From the NCBI GenBank assembly GCA_002363615.1, contig DEWK01000019.1:1-64000 (forward strand): a stretch of DNA of 64,000 nucleotides, written 5' to 3'. Of the stretch, positions 36,301-45,205 are shown piece by piece; position 1 is the first letter of the stretch; every line of letters starts with the position of its first letter. Made by a program: the position numbers and the translations under genes. Under the pieces are notes generated by a model. That model had not been told where the DNA came from, did no database searches, and was given only the letters and a program-made list of their open reading frames with translations. Origin of the DNA: Lachnospira sp. UBA3212. GTDB taxonomy: Bacteria; Bacillota; Clostridia; Lachnospirales; Lachnospiraceae.

Positions 36301-36335
36301 AAAACCGCCTATCGCTTGATGGCGGTTTTATTTAT
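36301..36335 (+). terminator. Rho-independent terminator of the ABC triplet operon
   Basis: AAAACCGCC and GGCGGTTTT form a 9-bp stem, extended inward by ATC/GAT past a bulged T, followed by a T-rich stretch. It ends 15 nt before the gdpP start codon. Confidence 0.8.
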
Positions 36336-36350
36336 TAAGGAGAACAACGG

Positions 36351-38429
36351 ATGAGAAAAAATGTAAGGATTAAGGGAGCGATTCGTAATGTGATGATTGC
36401 CACCCTTATTATTTGTATTTTGGTCCTGCTGACAAATCTGCTTTTATTGGTATGTAATCGTAAGGCGGGTTTTCTTATGTTACCCTGTAGTATCATTACC
36501 CTGATTCTAACTTTGGTCCTTGTCATAGGAGCGCGAAATAAAATTACCGCTGCTATGATTGACTTTGCCACGGAATATTCTCTGTTACAAAAGGGGATTT
36601 TGGGAGAGTTGGCGGTTCCTTATTGCATGATGGACCGGGATGGAAAGATTCTCTGGCAAAACAAGACATTTACAGGGCTTTGTTTAGAGAGGGGTTATAC
36701 AGGAAAAAGTAAAAAAGATGCTACGGTGTTATTTCCGGAATTAGAAGCAATCAAGGTGTCAGAGCCTCAGGAACTTTGGAAGAATGATACCTGCACCCTT
36801 GCTCTTTCGGTGGATAAAAAGTTTTATTTAGCGGAATTAAGAAAGATTAACACGGATCAATCCTTTAAAAATAGTGAAAGTCCAGGTTTGGAGGATGAAG
36901 GAGAGGAAAACTTTTTAATTGCCATGACCCTTTATGACCAAACCGAAGTACGTCGTTTAAAAAGGGTGAACCTGGAGCAACGAATGGTTTCCGGCCTTGT
37001 GTATATTGATAATTACGACGAGGCAAGGGCATCGGTAGAAGAGGTACGTCGAGAACTTTTGATTGCCTTAGTAGAGCGTAAGATTACCATGTACTTTGGT
37101 GCAGTAGATGCCATTGTGTTAAAGGTAGAGAAGGACAAGTATTTTGTTTCTTTCAAGCAGAAATCATTGAATAATTTACAAAGCAACAAGTTTTCTTTGC
37201 TGGATGATGTGAAGTCTGTGAATGTTGGTAATACCATGGCGGTTACCGTTAGTATTGCCATTGGAGCCGGAGGAGATACCTACGCTCAAAACTATGAATT
37301 TGCTAAAACAGCCATTGATCTTGCCCTTGGGCGAGGAGGAGATCAGGCAGTGGTTAAGAATAATGACAATGTTAGTTTCTACGGTGGAAAATCTAAGTCC
37401 GTGGAAAAGAGTACCCGGGTGAAGGCTCGAGTGAAGGCACATGCCCTACGAGAACTTTTATTAACGAAGGATCACGTTTTAATTATGGGTCACAAGATTG
37501 GAGACATTGATTGCTTAGGTGCAGCCATAGGTATGTATCGAGGAATTACAGAACTTGGAAAGAGTGCCCAGATTGTTATTAATACGGTTACCTCTTCCCT
37601 TCGACCTGTCTTTGACCGGTTTTCTGTGGCAGAGGGCTATAGCCCGGATCTCTTTGTAAATAGTGAAGAGGCTCTGGAAATTTTAGATGAAGATACCTTA
37701 GTGATCGTAGTAGATGTAAACCGTCCGAGTTATACGGAGTGTCCGGAACTGTTAGAACGTTCTCAGGCAACGGTCATTTTAGACCACCACAGACAGCAAA
37801 GTGGAGAGATTATTTCGAATGCTGCGCTTGCCTATATTGAGCCATCGGCTTCATCGGCTTGTGAGATGGTAGCGGAGATTTTGCAGTATCTTACGGATGA
37901 TATTAAATTACGGCCGCAAGAGGCAGATGCCCTTTATGGTGGAATCGTTTTAGATACCAACCAGTTTACCAATAAGGTAGGGGTTCGTACCTTTGAGGCA
38001 GCAGCCTATATTCGTAAGGCTGGTGCGGATGTGATTCGAGTAAAGAAAATCTTTCGGGATTCTGAACTTGAGTACAAGGCCAAGGCAGAAACGGTTCAGT
38101 CGGCAGACGTGTTTGGAAAGTATTTTATTATGTCGGTTTGCAATCCGGATGGCCTGGAGTCACCAACAGTAGTGGCTTCTCAGGCGGCGAACGAATTGCT
38201 TAACATTAAAGATATTAAGGCGTCATTTGTATTGACACCTTATCAAAATCAGATTTATGTCAGTGCCCGGTCTATTGATGAGGTGAATGTGCAGCTAATC
38301 ATGGAGCGACTGGGAGGAGGCGGTCATTTGAATATGGCTGGTGCCCAACTGGAAGACATGTCTTTGGCTGATGCGAAAGTATTGGTAAGAGATACGGTCT
38401 TAATGATGCAAAAAGAAAATGATATTTAA
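36351..38429 (+). CDS. gdpP: Cyclic-di-AMP phosphodiesterase GdpP (DHH-DHHA1 family)
   Basis: Membrane-bound enzyme that hydrolyses c-di-AMP to pApA, controlling potassium and cell-wall homeostasis. The 692 residues comprise two membrane helices (~12-60), a PAS-like domain (~75-180), a degenerate GGDEF domain (~190-340) and DHH plus DHHA1 domains. Visible active-site motifs are 'GHKIGDIDCLGAA' near 378, 'VVDVNRP', 'LDHHRQ' near 477 and 'GGGGHLNMAGAQ' near 654. The length slightly exceeds the usual ~660, mainly through an acidic insert at about 165-185. The gdpP-rplI-dnaB order is conserved in Firmicutes. AAGGAG precedes the ATG. Confidence 0.95.
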   Translation: MRKNVRIKGAIRNVMIATLIICILVLLTNLLLLVCNRKAGFLMLPCSIITLILTLVLVIGARNKITAAMIDFATEYSLLQKGILGELAVPYCMMDRDGKILWQNKTFTGLCLERGYTGKSKKDATVLFPELEAIKVSEPQELWKNDTCTLALSVDKKFYLAELRKINTDQSFKNSESPGLEDEGEENFLIAMTLYDQTEVRRLKRVNLEQRMVSGLVYIDNYDEARASVEEVRRELLIALVERKITMYFGAVDAIVLKVEKDKYFVSFKQKSLNNLQSNKFSLLDDVKSVNVGNTMAVTVSIAIGAGGDTYAQNYEFAKTAIDLALGRGGDQAVVKNNDNVSFYGGKSKSVEKSTRVKARVKAHALRELLLTKDHVLIMGHKIGDIDCLGAAIGMYRGITELGKSAQIVINTVTSSLRPVFDRFSVAEGYSPDLFVNSEEALEILDEDTLVIVVDVNRPSYTECPELLERSQATVILDHHRQQSGEIISNAALAYIEPSASSACEMVAEILQYLTDDIKLRPQEADALYGGIVLDTNQFTNKVGVRTFEAAAYIRKAGADVIRVKKIFRDSELEYKAKAETVQSADVFGKYFIMSVCNPDGLESPTVVASQAANELLNIKDIKASFVLTPYQNQIYVSARSIDEVNVQLIMERLGGGGHLNMAGAQLEDMSLADAKVLVRDTVLMMQKENDI

Positions 38430-38443
38430 CAGGAGGATTTTAA

Positions 38444-38890
38444 ATGCAGGTAATTTTAATACAGGATGTAAAGTCTCTTGGAAAAAAAGGTGATGTGGTA
38501 AAAGTGTCAGAAGGATACGCCAGAAATTTCATCCTTCCTAAGAAACTTGGAATAGAAGCCACAAGTGCCAATTTAAATGATGTGAAATTAAAAAAAGCCA
38601 ACGATGATAAGGTTGCCAAGGAGAATCTGGAGAAGGCTTCGGCTCTTGGAAAGAAGATTGAAGAAGGACAGGTAACCGTAGGAATTAAGGCGGGAAGCAA
38701 TGGTCATTCCTTTGGTTCTGTGTCCAATAAGGAAATTGCAGAGGCTTTAAAGAGCCAGATGGGAATTGAAGTGGATCGCAAGAAGATTGTAATTCCTTCT
38801 CCGATCAAGTCAGAAGGTCGTTTTGAGGTAAGGGTAAAACTTCATGCAAAAGTTGCAGCGAAGCTTGCGGTGGTTGTAGAAGCCAAGTAG
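38444..38890 (+). CDS. rplI: 50S ribosomal protein L9
   Basis: A 148-residue L9, which binds 23S rRNA near the L1 stalk. The N-terminal domain 'MQVILIQDVKSLGKKGDVVKVSEGYARNFILPK' region is unmistakable; the long connecting helix and C-terminal RNA-binding domain follow. The length is standard. It lies 14 nt after gdpP and 15 nt before dnaB. Confidence 0.98.
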   Translation: MQVILIQDVKSLGKKGDVVKVSEGYARNFILPKKLGIEATSANLNDVKLKKANDDKVAKENLEKASALGKKIEEGQVTVGIKAGSNGHSFGSVSNKEIAEALKSQMGIEVDRKKIVIPSPIKSEGRFEVRVKLHAKVAAKLAVVVEAK

Positions 38891-38905
38891 TTTTTGGAGT
38901 AAGAA

Positions 38906-40252
38906 ATGGACGAAACGTTAGTAAAAAAGATAATGCCTCATAGCATGGAAGCGGAGCAGTCTGTGTTAGGGTCTATGCTTATGGACCAGGACGTCATTCC
39001 CGAAGTGGAGGAAATTTTAAAGCCGGAAGATTTTTACGCCAAACAGCATCAGATGCTCTATGGAGCAATTGTAGAGCTGTATGAAGCAGGAAAAACGGTG
39101 GATGTAGTTTCTTTAAAAGAACTGCTTTCTCAAAAGAAGGATGTACCGGAAGAATTAGGAAGTGTAGAATTTTTGCGAGAACTGTTAGGAGCGGTTCCTA
39201 CCGGTGTGAATGCCAAGCAGCATGCACAGATTGTTAGAGACCGTGCGGCTCTTAGGAATATCATACGGATTACAGAGGGAATCAGTAACCGTTGTTACCT
39301 GGGCAAAGACACGGTAGATGATCTTTTAAATGATGCGGAACGAGAGATTTTTAATCTTACCCAAACCAGAGGTGTTTCGGGATATGTTTCGATTGCGGAT
39401 GTGGCTTTGGAAACCTTAAAACAAATCGAAGAGGCAGCCAAAACCAAAGGAAATGTAACGGGTGTACGAAGTGGTTTTATTGACCTGGATAACATGACCA
39501 CAGGTTTTCATCCATCCGATCTGATTTTAATTGCAGCCAGACCTGCCATGGGTAAAACTGCATTTGTATTAAATCTGGCAGAGCAGATGTGTTTTAGGGA
39601 CCATAGGTGTGTTGCCATCTTCTCCTTGGAGATGAGTAAAACCCAGTTAGTAAACCGACTGGTATCTCAAGAATCCAAGGTGGATGCTCAGGCTATCCGT
39701 ACAGGTAATCTTAGCGATGGAGATTGGGATCCTATTATGACCAGTCTTTCTATTATTGGAGAGTCTAATTTGGTGATTGATGATACTTCCAGTATTAAGG
39801 TATCGGAACTTCGTTCCAAGTGTCGAAAGTTTAAGGCTGAGATGGGGCTGGATTGTATTATTATCGATTACCTCCAGCTTATGACAGCAGATGGAAGACA
39901 TGATAGTCGTCAGAATGAGATTGCATCCATTTCGAGAGCCTTAAAGGGACTTGCCCGTGAATTAGATGTCCCTATCATTGCCTTGTCACAGCTGTCTCGT
40001 GCGGTGGAATCCCGTGAAGACAAGAGACCAATGCTGTCGGATCTTCGAGAATCAGGAGCCATCGAGCAGGATGCGGATATGGTTATGTTCCTGTATCGAG
40101 ATGATTACTATAATAAGGAAAGTGAAGAAAAGGGAGTGGCCGAGGTAATTATAGCAAAGCAAAGACATGGTTCTACCGGAACTGCAAAACTCCTTTGGCT
40201 TCCACAGTATACCAAGTTCGTAAATCGAGAACATCATCCAAGACGGGATTAG
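38906..40252 (+). CDS. dnaB: Replicative DNA helicase DnaB
   Basis: Hexameric 5'-3' helicase of the replication fork (DnaC in Bacillus naming). The 448 residues are normal length: N-terminal DnaB domain ('MPHSMEAEQSVLGSMLMD') and RecA-like C-terminal domain with Walker A 'ARPAMGKTAF' near 210 and Walker B 'CIIIDYLQLM' near 316. 'SQLSRAVESR' and 'DLRESGAIEQDAD' are further helicase motifs. No intein is present. Last gene of the gdpP-rplI-dnaB unit; I see no canonical terminator after it. Confidence 0.98.
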   Translation: MDETLVKKIMPHSMEAEQSVLGSMLMDQDVIPEVEEILKPEDFYAKQHQMLYGAIVELYEAGKTVDVVSLKELLSQKKDVPEELGSVEFLRELLGAVPTGVNAKQHAQIVRDRAALRNIIRITEGISNRCYLGKDTVDDLLNDAEREIFNLTQTRGVSGYVSIADVALETLKQIEEAAKTKGNVTGVRSGFIDLDNMTTGFHPSDLILIAARPAMGKTAFVLNLAEQMCFRDHRCVAIFSLEMSKTQLVNRLVSQESKVDAQAIRTGNLSDGDWDPIMTSLSIIGESNLVIDDTSSIKVSELRSKCRKFKAEMGLDCIIIDYLQLMTADGRHDSRQNEIASISRALKGLARELDVPIIALSQLSRAVESREDKRPMLSDLRESGAIEQDADMVMFLYRDDYYNKESEEKGVAEVIIAKQRHGSTGTAKLLWLPQYTKFVNREHHPRRD

Positions 40253-40329
40253 TTAAGACCTGTCGGTGAGACTTGTGGTTTCGGTAACCTAGGGTGGAAG
40301 ATATTGTGGGAATTAGGATAACTAATAGA

Positions 40330-40351
40330 AGTAAGTTATCTCTAACTTGCT
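40330..40351. other. Stem-loop in the dnaB-ferredoxin intergenic region
   Basis: AGTAAGTTA and TAACTTGCT pair over 9 bp (one G-U), loop TCTC. It is followed by an A-rich and not a U-rich stretch, so it is not a canonical terminator on the plus strand. The rest of 40253-40379 shows no gene or recognised RNA. Confidence 0.35.
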
Positions 40352-40379
40352 AGAAATAAATAAAAAACGGAAAATGTAC

Positions 40380-40408
40380 TTGTGTGAATGAACTTTTTGT
40401 AATAGAAT
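40380..40408 (+). promoter_or_regulatory. Predicted sigma-A promoter for the ferredoxin gene
   Basis: TTGTGT, 17 nt, TAGAAT, with a 63-nt leader before the ATG. A TTGACA at 40413-40418 lies downstream but has no -10 partner at normal spacing. Confidence 0.6.
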
Positions 40409-40471
40409 GTAATTGACAAGATTTACGAGAGCATCAGGCTCGGGATTACGATATTATAAGGAGGTTCGATT

Positions 40472-40645
40472 ATGGCAAGAGTTATTTCTGACATTTGCGT
40501 CATGTGTGGTACTTGCGAAGGTGAGTGTCCAGTTGGAGCAATTTCTGCAGGAGATACTCAGTATCAGATTGATGCAGATGCGTGTATCGATTGCGGTGCT
40601 TGTGAAGCTGCATGTCCTACAGGAGCAATTTCTGAGGCAGAATAA
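40472..40645 (+). CDS. 2[4Fe-4S] ferredoxin
   Basis: A 57-residue clostridial-type ferredoxin with two cluster motifs: cysteines 9, 12, 15, 19 and cysteines 38, 41, 44, 48 (CxxCxxCxxxCP twice, with PVGAIS and PTGAIS after them). It is a low-potential electron carrier and the natural acceptor for the pyruvate:ferredoxin oxidoreductase in this window. The ATG follows AAGGAGG by 7 nt. It is monocistronic, with its own promoter and a strong terminator. Confidence 0.96.
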   Translation: MARVISDICVMCGTCEGECPVGAISAGDTQYQIDADACIDCGACEAACPTGAISEAE

Positions 40646-40668
40646 GAAAATCAAATTTGTTTTTAATA

Positions 40669-40710
40669 AAGGGTCTCTTGTGTCACCGCACAAGAGACCT
40701 TTTATTTTTT
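40669..40710 (+). terminator. Rho-independent terminator after the ferredoxin gene
   Basis: GGTCTCTTGTG and CACAAGAGACC form a perfect 11-bp stem with loop TCACCG, extended by A-T pairs and followed by TTTTATTTTTT. Confidence 0.92.
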
Positions 40711-40739
40711 TGCTTCTTTGAAATTTTATAGATGGCTTC

Positions 40740-40768
40740 TTGTAAAAGAATTGGTTTAATGGTAGAAT
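40740..40768 (+). promoter_or_regulatory. Predicted sigma-A promoter for the aconitase-family/glycosylation operon
   Basis: TTGTAA, 17 nt, TAGAAT with a TGG extension. The -10 region is identical over 13 nt (AATGGTAGAATAG) to the nifJ promoter. The leader is about 85 nt. Confidence 0.65.
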
Positions 40769-40858
40769 AGCCAATGATATGTTTAAAAATAGGGAGTCTA
40801 GGCTTTCTTTTAAACAGAGAAATAGGTACAAGAAAGAATTTATTTAGGAGGTCTTAAT

Positions 40859-43147
40859 ATGAAATTAAGCAAAGCAGGCTGTTACCTTGTGGATGGAGTA
40901 AAACTTGTTGACGCAGAACAAGAAGACCAGGCAAAGCATGAATTAGGAGATCGTTATTTAAGTCCAACTGAGGCAAAGAAGAATACCATCGCTTATGGAA
41001 TTCTAGAAAGCCATAACACCAGTGGTAATATGGATAAACTTCAGATTAAGTTTGATAAGTTGACTTCTCATGACATTACCTATGTAGGTATTATCCAGAC
41101 TGCAAGAGCTTCTGGCCTTGAGAGATTTCCAATCCCATATGTACTTACAAACTGCCATAACTCACTTTGTGCTGTTGGTGGAACCATTAATGAAGATGAT
41201 CATATGTTTGGTTTAACTGCTGCAAAGAAATATGGCGGAATCTATGTTCCACCTCATCAGGCAGTTATTCACCAGTTTGCAAGAGAGATGCTTGCAGAAG
41301 GTGGAAAGATGATTTTAGGTTCTGATTCTCACACCCGTTATGGTGCGCTTGGTACAATGGCTATGGGTGAAGGTGGTCCTGAGCTTGTAAAGCAGCTTTT
41401 AGAGCAGACCTATGATATTAATATGCCAGGGGTTGTGGCAATCTATTTAGATGGTGAGACTGCAAAGGGGGTTGGTCCTCAGGACGTTGCCCTTGCTATT
41501 ATTGGCGAAGTATTTGCTAAGGGCTATGTAAAGAATAAGGTAATGGAGTTTGTAGGACCTGGTGTGTCTAAGTTAAGTGCAGACTTCCGTATCGGTGTAG
41601 ATGTTATGACTACCGAGACTACTTGTCTTTCTTCTATTTGGAAGACCGACGAGAAGATTCAGGAATTCTATGAGATTCACAAGAGAGGCGAGGCATACAA
41701 GGAGTTAAATCCTGGTGCAGTTGCTTACTACGATGGTTGCGTTTATGTAAATCTTTCAGAGATTAAGCCTATGATTGCTATGCCATTCCACCCAAGCAAT
41801 ACCTATACCATTGATTTTGTAAATGAAAATCTTGAGGATGTACTTGCTGAAGTGGAGAAGAAGGCTTTAGTAAGCTTAGATGGTGCAGTTGATTATCATT
41901 TAAGGGATAAGATCGTAGATGGAAAACTTTATGTAGATCAGGGAGTCATTGCAGGTTGTGCCGGTGGTGGATTTGAAAACATCTGTGCAGCAGCAGACAT
42001 TATGGAAGGCAAGTATATTGGTTCTGATAAGTTTACCTTCTCTGTATATCCTGCATCTATGCCGGTTTACATGGAATTAATTAAGAACGGAAGCGTTGCA
42101 AACTTAATGGAGTCCGGTGCAGTCATCAAGACCGCTTTCTGTGGCCCTTGCTTTGGTGCTGGTGATACTCCTGCTAACAACGCATTTTCAATCCGTCATT
42201 CTACCCGTAACTTCCCTAACCGTGAAGGTTCTAAGTTACAGAATGGTCAGATTTCATCGGTAGCCTTAATGGATGCTCGTTCTATTGCAGCAACCGCTGC
42301 AAACAAGGGATTCCTTACCTCGGCTATGGATCTTGATGTTGAGTTTAAGAACCCAACCTATCATTATGATAGCAGAATCTATGCCAACCGTGTCTTTGAT
42401 TCTAAGGGACAGGCAGATCCTTCTGTTGAATTACAGTTTGGTCCTAATATCAAGGATTGGCCGGAGATGAGTCCACTTCCAAAGAACCTTGTGGTAAAGA
42501 TTGTATCAGAGATTCATGATCCTGTTACAACTACCGATGAGTTGATTCCTTCCGGTGAGACTTCTTCTTATCGTTCTAACCCATTGGGTCTTGCAGAGTT
42601 TGCTCTTTCAAGAAAGGATCCTAAGTATGTAGGACGTGCAAAGGAGATTCAGAAGGCCCAAAAGGCAATTGAAGCTGGTGAGTGCCCGGGACAGGCAGTT
42701 CCTGAGGTTCATGAAGTGATGGATATTATTAAGGCTAAGTTCCCGGAGGTTTCTCGTGACAATATCGGATTTGGTTCAACTATTTACGCAGTAAAGCCAG
42801 GTGATGGTTCAGCCAGAGAGCAGGCTGCTTCTTGCCAGAAGGTGCTTGGTGGATGGGCAAACATTGCTCAGGATTACGCAACCAAGAGATATCGTTCAAA
42901 CTTAATTAACTGGGGTATGCTCCCACTCTTATATCCTGGAGATTGTGAATCTCTTCCATTCAAGAATGGGGATTATATCTTTATTCCAGATGCAATTGCA
43001 GCAATTGCAGAAAAGAAGGAAATCATTCCTGCTTATATCATTAAGGATGGAGATATGGAGCCGGTAGAGTTCGGCATTGGCGAGTTAACCGATGATGAAC
43101 GTGAGATTATCCTTAAGGGATGCTTGATTAACTATAATAGAAGATAA
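40859..43147 (+). CDS. Aconitase-family hydratase
   Basis: A 762-residue Fe-S dehydratase/isomerase of the aconitase superfamily. Probable 4Fe-4S ligands are the Cys in 'AGCAGGGFEN' near 365 and the pair in 'FCGPCFGAGD' near 427. The swivel-domain substrate motif reads 'GDGSAREQAA' near 647, comparable to the SSR-containing loop of aconitase. Overall it resembles the aconitase-like 'hydratase' group that includes E. coli YbhJ more than housekeeping AcnA, so citrate/isocitrate may not be its substrate. Its codon use looks like that of a well-expressed gene. It is followed 11 nt later by polysaccharide genes, an unexpected context. Confidence 0.85.
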   Translation: MKLSKAGCYLVDGVKLVDAEQEDQAKHELGDRYLSPTEAKKNTIAYGILESHNTSGNMDKLQIKFDKLTSHDITYVGIIQTARASGLERFPIPYVLTNCHNSLCAVGGTINEDDHMFGLTAAKKYGGIYVPPHQAVIHQFAREMLAEGGKMILGSDSHTRYGALGTMAMGEGGPELVKQLLEQTYDINMPGVVAIYLDGETAKGVGPQDVALAIIGEVFAKGYVKNKVMEFVGPGVSKLSADFRIGVDVMTTETTCLSSIWKTDEKIQEFYEIHKRGEAYKELNPGAVAYYDGCVYVNLSEIKPMIAMPFHPSNTYTIDFVNENLEDVLAEVEKKALVSLDGAVDYHLRDKIVDGKLYVDQGVIAGCAGGGFENICAAADIMEGKYIGSDKFTFSVYPASMPVYMELIKNGSVANLMESGAVIKTAFCGPCFGAGDTPANNAFSIRHSTRNFPNREGSKLQNGQISSVALMDARSIAATAANKGFLTSAMDLDVEFKNPTYHYDSRIYANRVFDSKGQADPSVELQFGPNIKDWPEMSPLPKNLVVKIVSEIHDPVTTTDELIPSGETSSYRSNPLGLAEFALSRKDPKYVGRAKEIQKAQKAIEAGECPGQAVPEVHEVMDIIKAKFPEVSRDNIGFGSTIYAVKPGDGSAREQAASCQKVLGGWANIAQDYATKRYRSNLINWGMLPLLYPGDCESLPFKNGDYIFIPDAIAAIAEKKEIIPAYIIKDGDMEPVEFGIGELTDDEREIILKGCLINYNRR

Positions 43148-43158
43148 GAAGTGTTCAA

Positions 43159-45186
43159 ATGAGTAAGAAACAAGAAAAAAAGACGTTGCTCCCTATTTAC
43201 CTTGGCCTTTTGTTTGTTGGCCTTGTTTTGGCTCTTGCATTTACCCTTATAGCTCCGAAACTATCGGAAAAGATTGGTGTTTTTGATGCTTTGTGTGAAT
43301 ACAATGTGGAAACAAACCGGGAAGCAAACATTTATTTAGACCAGGGGGTCAAACAAAATTATGTTTGTGGTCTTCAAAGGGTTCGTTCCATTGATCTGAT
43401 TTTTGAATTTGCTAAAAATACCACCAAAGGAAAGGCTCAGGTAACGGTTTATGACTTAACCGACCAGAAGGTGGTGGGAACATGTGAGAAAGATTTGCTT
43501 TATGTGAAACATAATAAAAAGACAAACTTTGAGTTTGAATCATTATTAGAGGTGAATCCAAATCATCAATTTCAGCTACAAATCGCTGTAACTGGTTATG
43601 AGAATAAGGAGAAAAGTCCAAGTGTGCATTTTGCAATGGATGCAGCAGATCAGGAAAACCTATTTTGGGGCGATAACCCGGCGGATGGACAGTTAATCAT
43701 GACCATTCATGGATATAATGAGGGAGCAGGTCACCATAAGGTCTTCTTCTTCCTTGCCTTGCTTGGAATAGAAGGAATTCTCTTCCTGCTTGCCTTTGCA
43801 GTAATGAACAAGGATTTTGTAAAACCAAGGAAAGCAGAATGGGTCATTGCCTTCGGTGTGATTTTAGCCTGTGCCTGTCTCTTTAATCAGGGAGCAGATA
43901 TGTTTTTAACCATTAAGCATGCTCATTTGTTAACTTCCTGCATTTCTCACGGAGACATAGGAGAATTTTATAAACAATCGCTGGTATCGGCGGTAGAAAG
44001 CGGTGTGATCACCGACGCATGTAACTATAACATTGTGCTCTACTTGATTTTAGCGGTGATTATGTTACCGATTTCAATCATTCAGCATGTAGGGGCCTAT
44101 ACGTTTACGGATATTCAGGAAGTTACTTACTTTAATATCATTGTTTCTGTTGCCTTGGTATATGTTGCCTATGAGTTGAATCGCCTGATGCTTGATTTAA
44201 AGTTAAAGGAAGAGACTGCAAAGACAACCGCTTACCTTTATCTCACATCCCTTATGGTATTAATGGCCTCTGTGGGATTTAGTCAGATGGATGTATTTTA
44301 CCTAATCTTTGTGGTATGGGGACTTAGGGCATATGTAAAGAAGAAATATATTCGTTTTTCTCTTTTATTTTCTGTTGCCATTATGCTAAAGAGTTTTCCG
44401 ATTCTATTCTTTGTCCCAATGATCTTACTTGTAGAAAAGAGAATGCTTCATATCATCAAGCATATGGTAATCGCCCTTGGCGCAACCCTCCTTTATGGTG
44501 TGGTTTACAGCAAGGACTTAGGCTATCAGTTCTCGAAGGAAGTTTTGGGAGAGATCTACAACTTCAAGAATCGTTTGGTATCAGGCGGGTTTGAAACGGA
44601 ACTGGGCTTTTTGTCAGTCTTTATCCTAATCCTGGTCATTACCTGTCTCTGGAGTTTTGATAAAAAGATTGAAGAAAAGGACAACTGGAAATATATGATT
44701 ATTTTCCCAAATATTATATTGGGAGCATTTTTGGTCTTGGTGGGTTGGCATCCTCAGTGGATGTTAATTGCCACGCCTTTTATCGCCATGGCTTGTGCCC
44801 TGTGTCGGGAAGAGAGGTCCTTTCTTTATTGTGAATGGGGAATGGGTGTCTTGTTCTGGATCATTAGTTTTATTCGGTTCAGAGGTGTATCAGATGTGAC
44901 CATGGTCAATCGAGGGATTCTTGCAGAAATCTTTGATTACCAGTCTTATTCGTTTATGATCGCGGATATAATTAAGGTTACAGACATGCTAAATAGTGTT
45001 ATTTTTACCGCATTTACAGGAATTATCATTTACTATTGCTATAGCATGGTAAAGCAACTTTCCAAGAAGGCCAGTGTGAATGATTGCGAAAAAAGGCCAA
45101 TAGAACATGGTGTCATAGCGGCTAGACAGATTACCGCAATTTTAATCATTTTATTTATGATGTACTTATATTTTTACAAGGGATAA
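43159..45186 (+). CDS. Polytopic membrane protein, probable GT-C type glycosyltransferase
   Basis: A 675-residue protein with one N-terminal membrane helix (~10-32), an extracellular beta-rich domain (~35-195), then about ten more helices. 'SQMDVFYLIF' and 'MLKSFPILFFVP' are in the spacing seen in GT-C/GT87-like polyprenyl-phosphate-sugar transferases, but the catalytic acidic residues cannot be pinned down. The adjacent DPM1-like GT2 gene (45206) could make its polyprenyl-phosphate-linked donor. The ribosome binding site is poor (AAGAAGTG), so translation may depend on coupling with the upstream gene 11 nt away. Function is inferred from topology and context. Confidence 0.65.
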   Translation: MSKKQEKKTLLPIYLGLLFVGLVLALAFTLIAPKLSEKIGVFDALCEYNVETNREANIYLDQGVKQNYVCGLQRVRSIDLIFEFAKNTTKGKAQVTVYDLTDQKVVGTCEKDLLYVKHNKKTNFEFESLLEVNPNHQFQLQIAVTGYENKEKSPSVHFAMDAADQENLFWGDNPADGQLIMTIHGYNEGAGHHKVFFFLALLGIEGILFLLAFAVMNKDFVKPRKAEWVIAFGVILACACLFNQGADMFLTIKHAHLLTSCISHGDIGEFYKQSLVSAVESGVITDACNYNIVLYLILAVIMLPISIIQHVGAYTFTDIQEVTYFNIIVSVALVYVAYELNRLMLDLKLKEETAKTTAYLYLTSLMVLMASVGFSQMDVFYLIFVVWGLRAYVKKKYIRFSLLFSVAIMLKSFPILFFVPMILLVEKRMLHIIKHMVIALGATLLYGVVYSKDLGYQFSKEVLGEIYNFKNRLVSGGFETELGFLSVFILILVITCLWSFDKKIEEKDNWKYMIIFPNIILGAFLVLVGWHPQWMLIATPFIAMACALCREERSFLYCEWGMGVLFWIISFIRFRGVSDVTMVNRGILAEIFDYQSYSFMIADIIKVTDMLNSVIFTAFTGIIIYYCYSMVKQLSKKASVNDCEKRPIEHGVIAARQITAILIILFMMYLYFYKG

Positions 45187-45205
45187 AATACCAAGGAGAT
45201 AAAAA

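Noticed and set aside
40413..40418. TTGACA as a -35 element for the ferredoxin gene
   Set aside because: No -10 element occurs 15-19 nt downstream; the TTGTGT-17-TAGAAT pair just upstream fits better.
40413..40721. A 102-codon open frame across the ferredoxin gene
   Set aside because: It is a shifted frame over the true 57-residue ferredoxin (40472-40645), which has the eight cluster cysteines, a good ribosome binding site and the fitting terminator.
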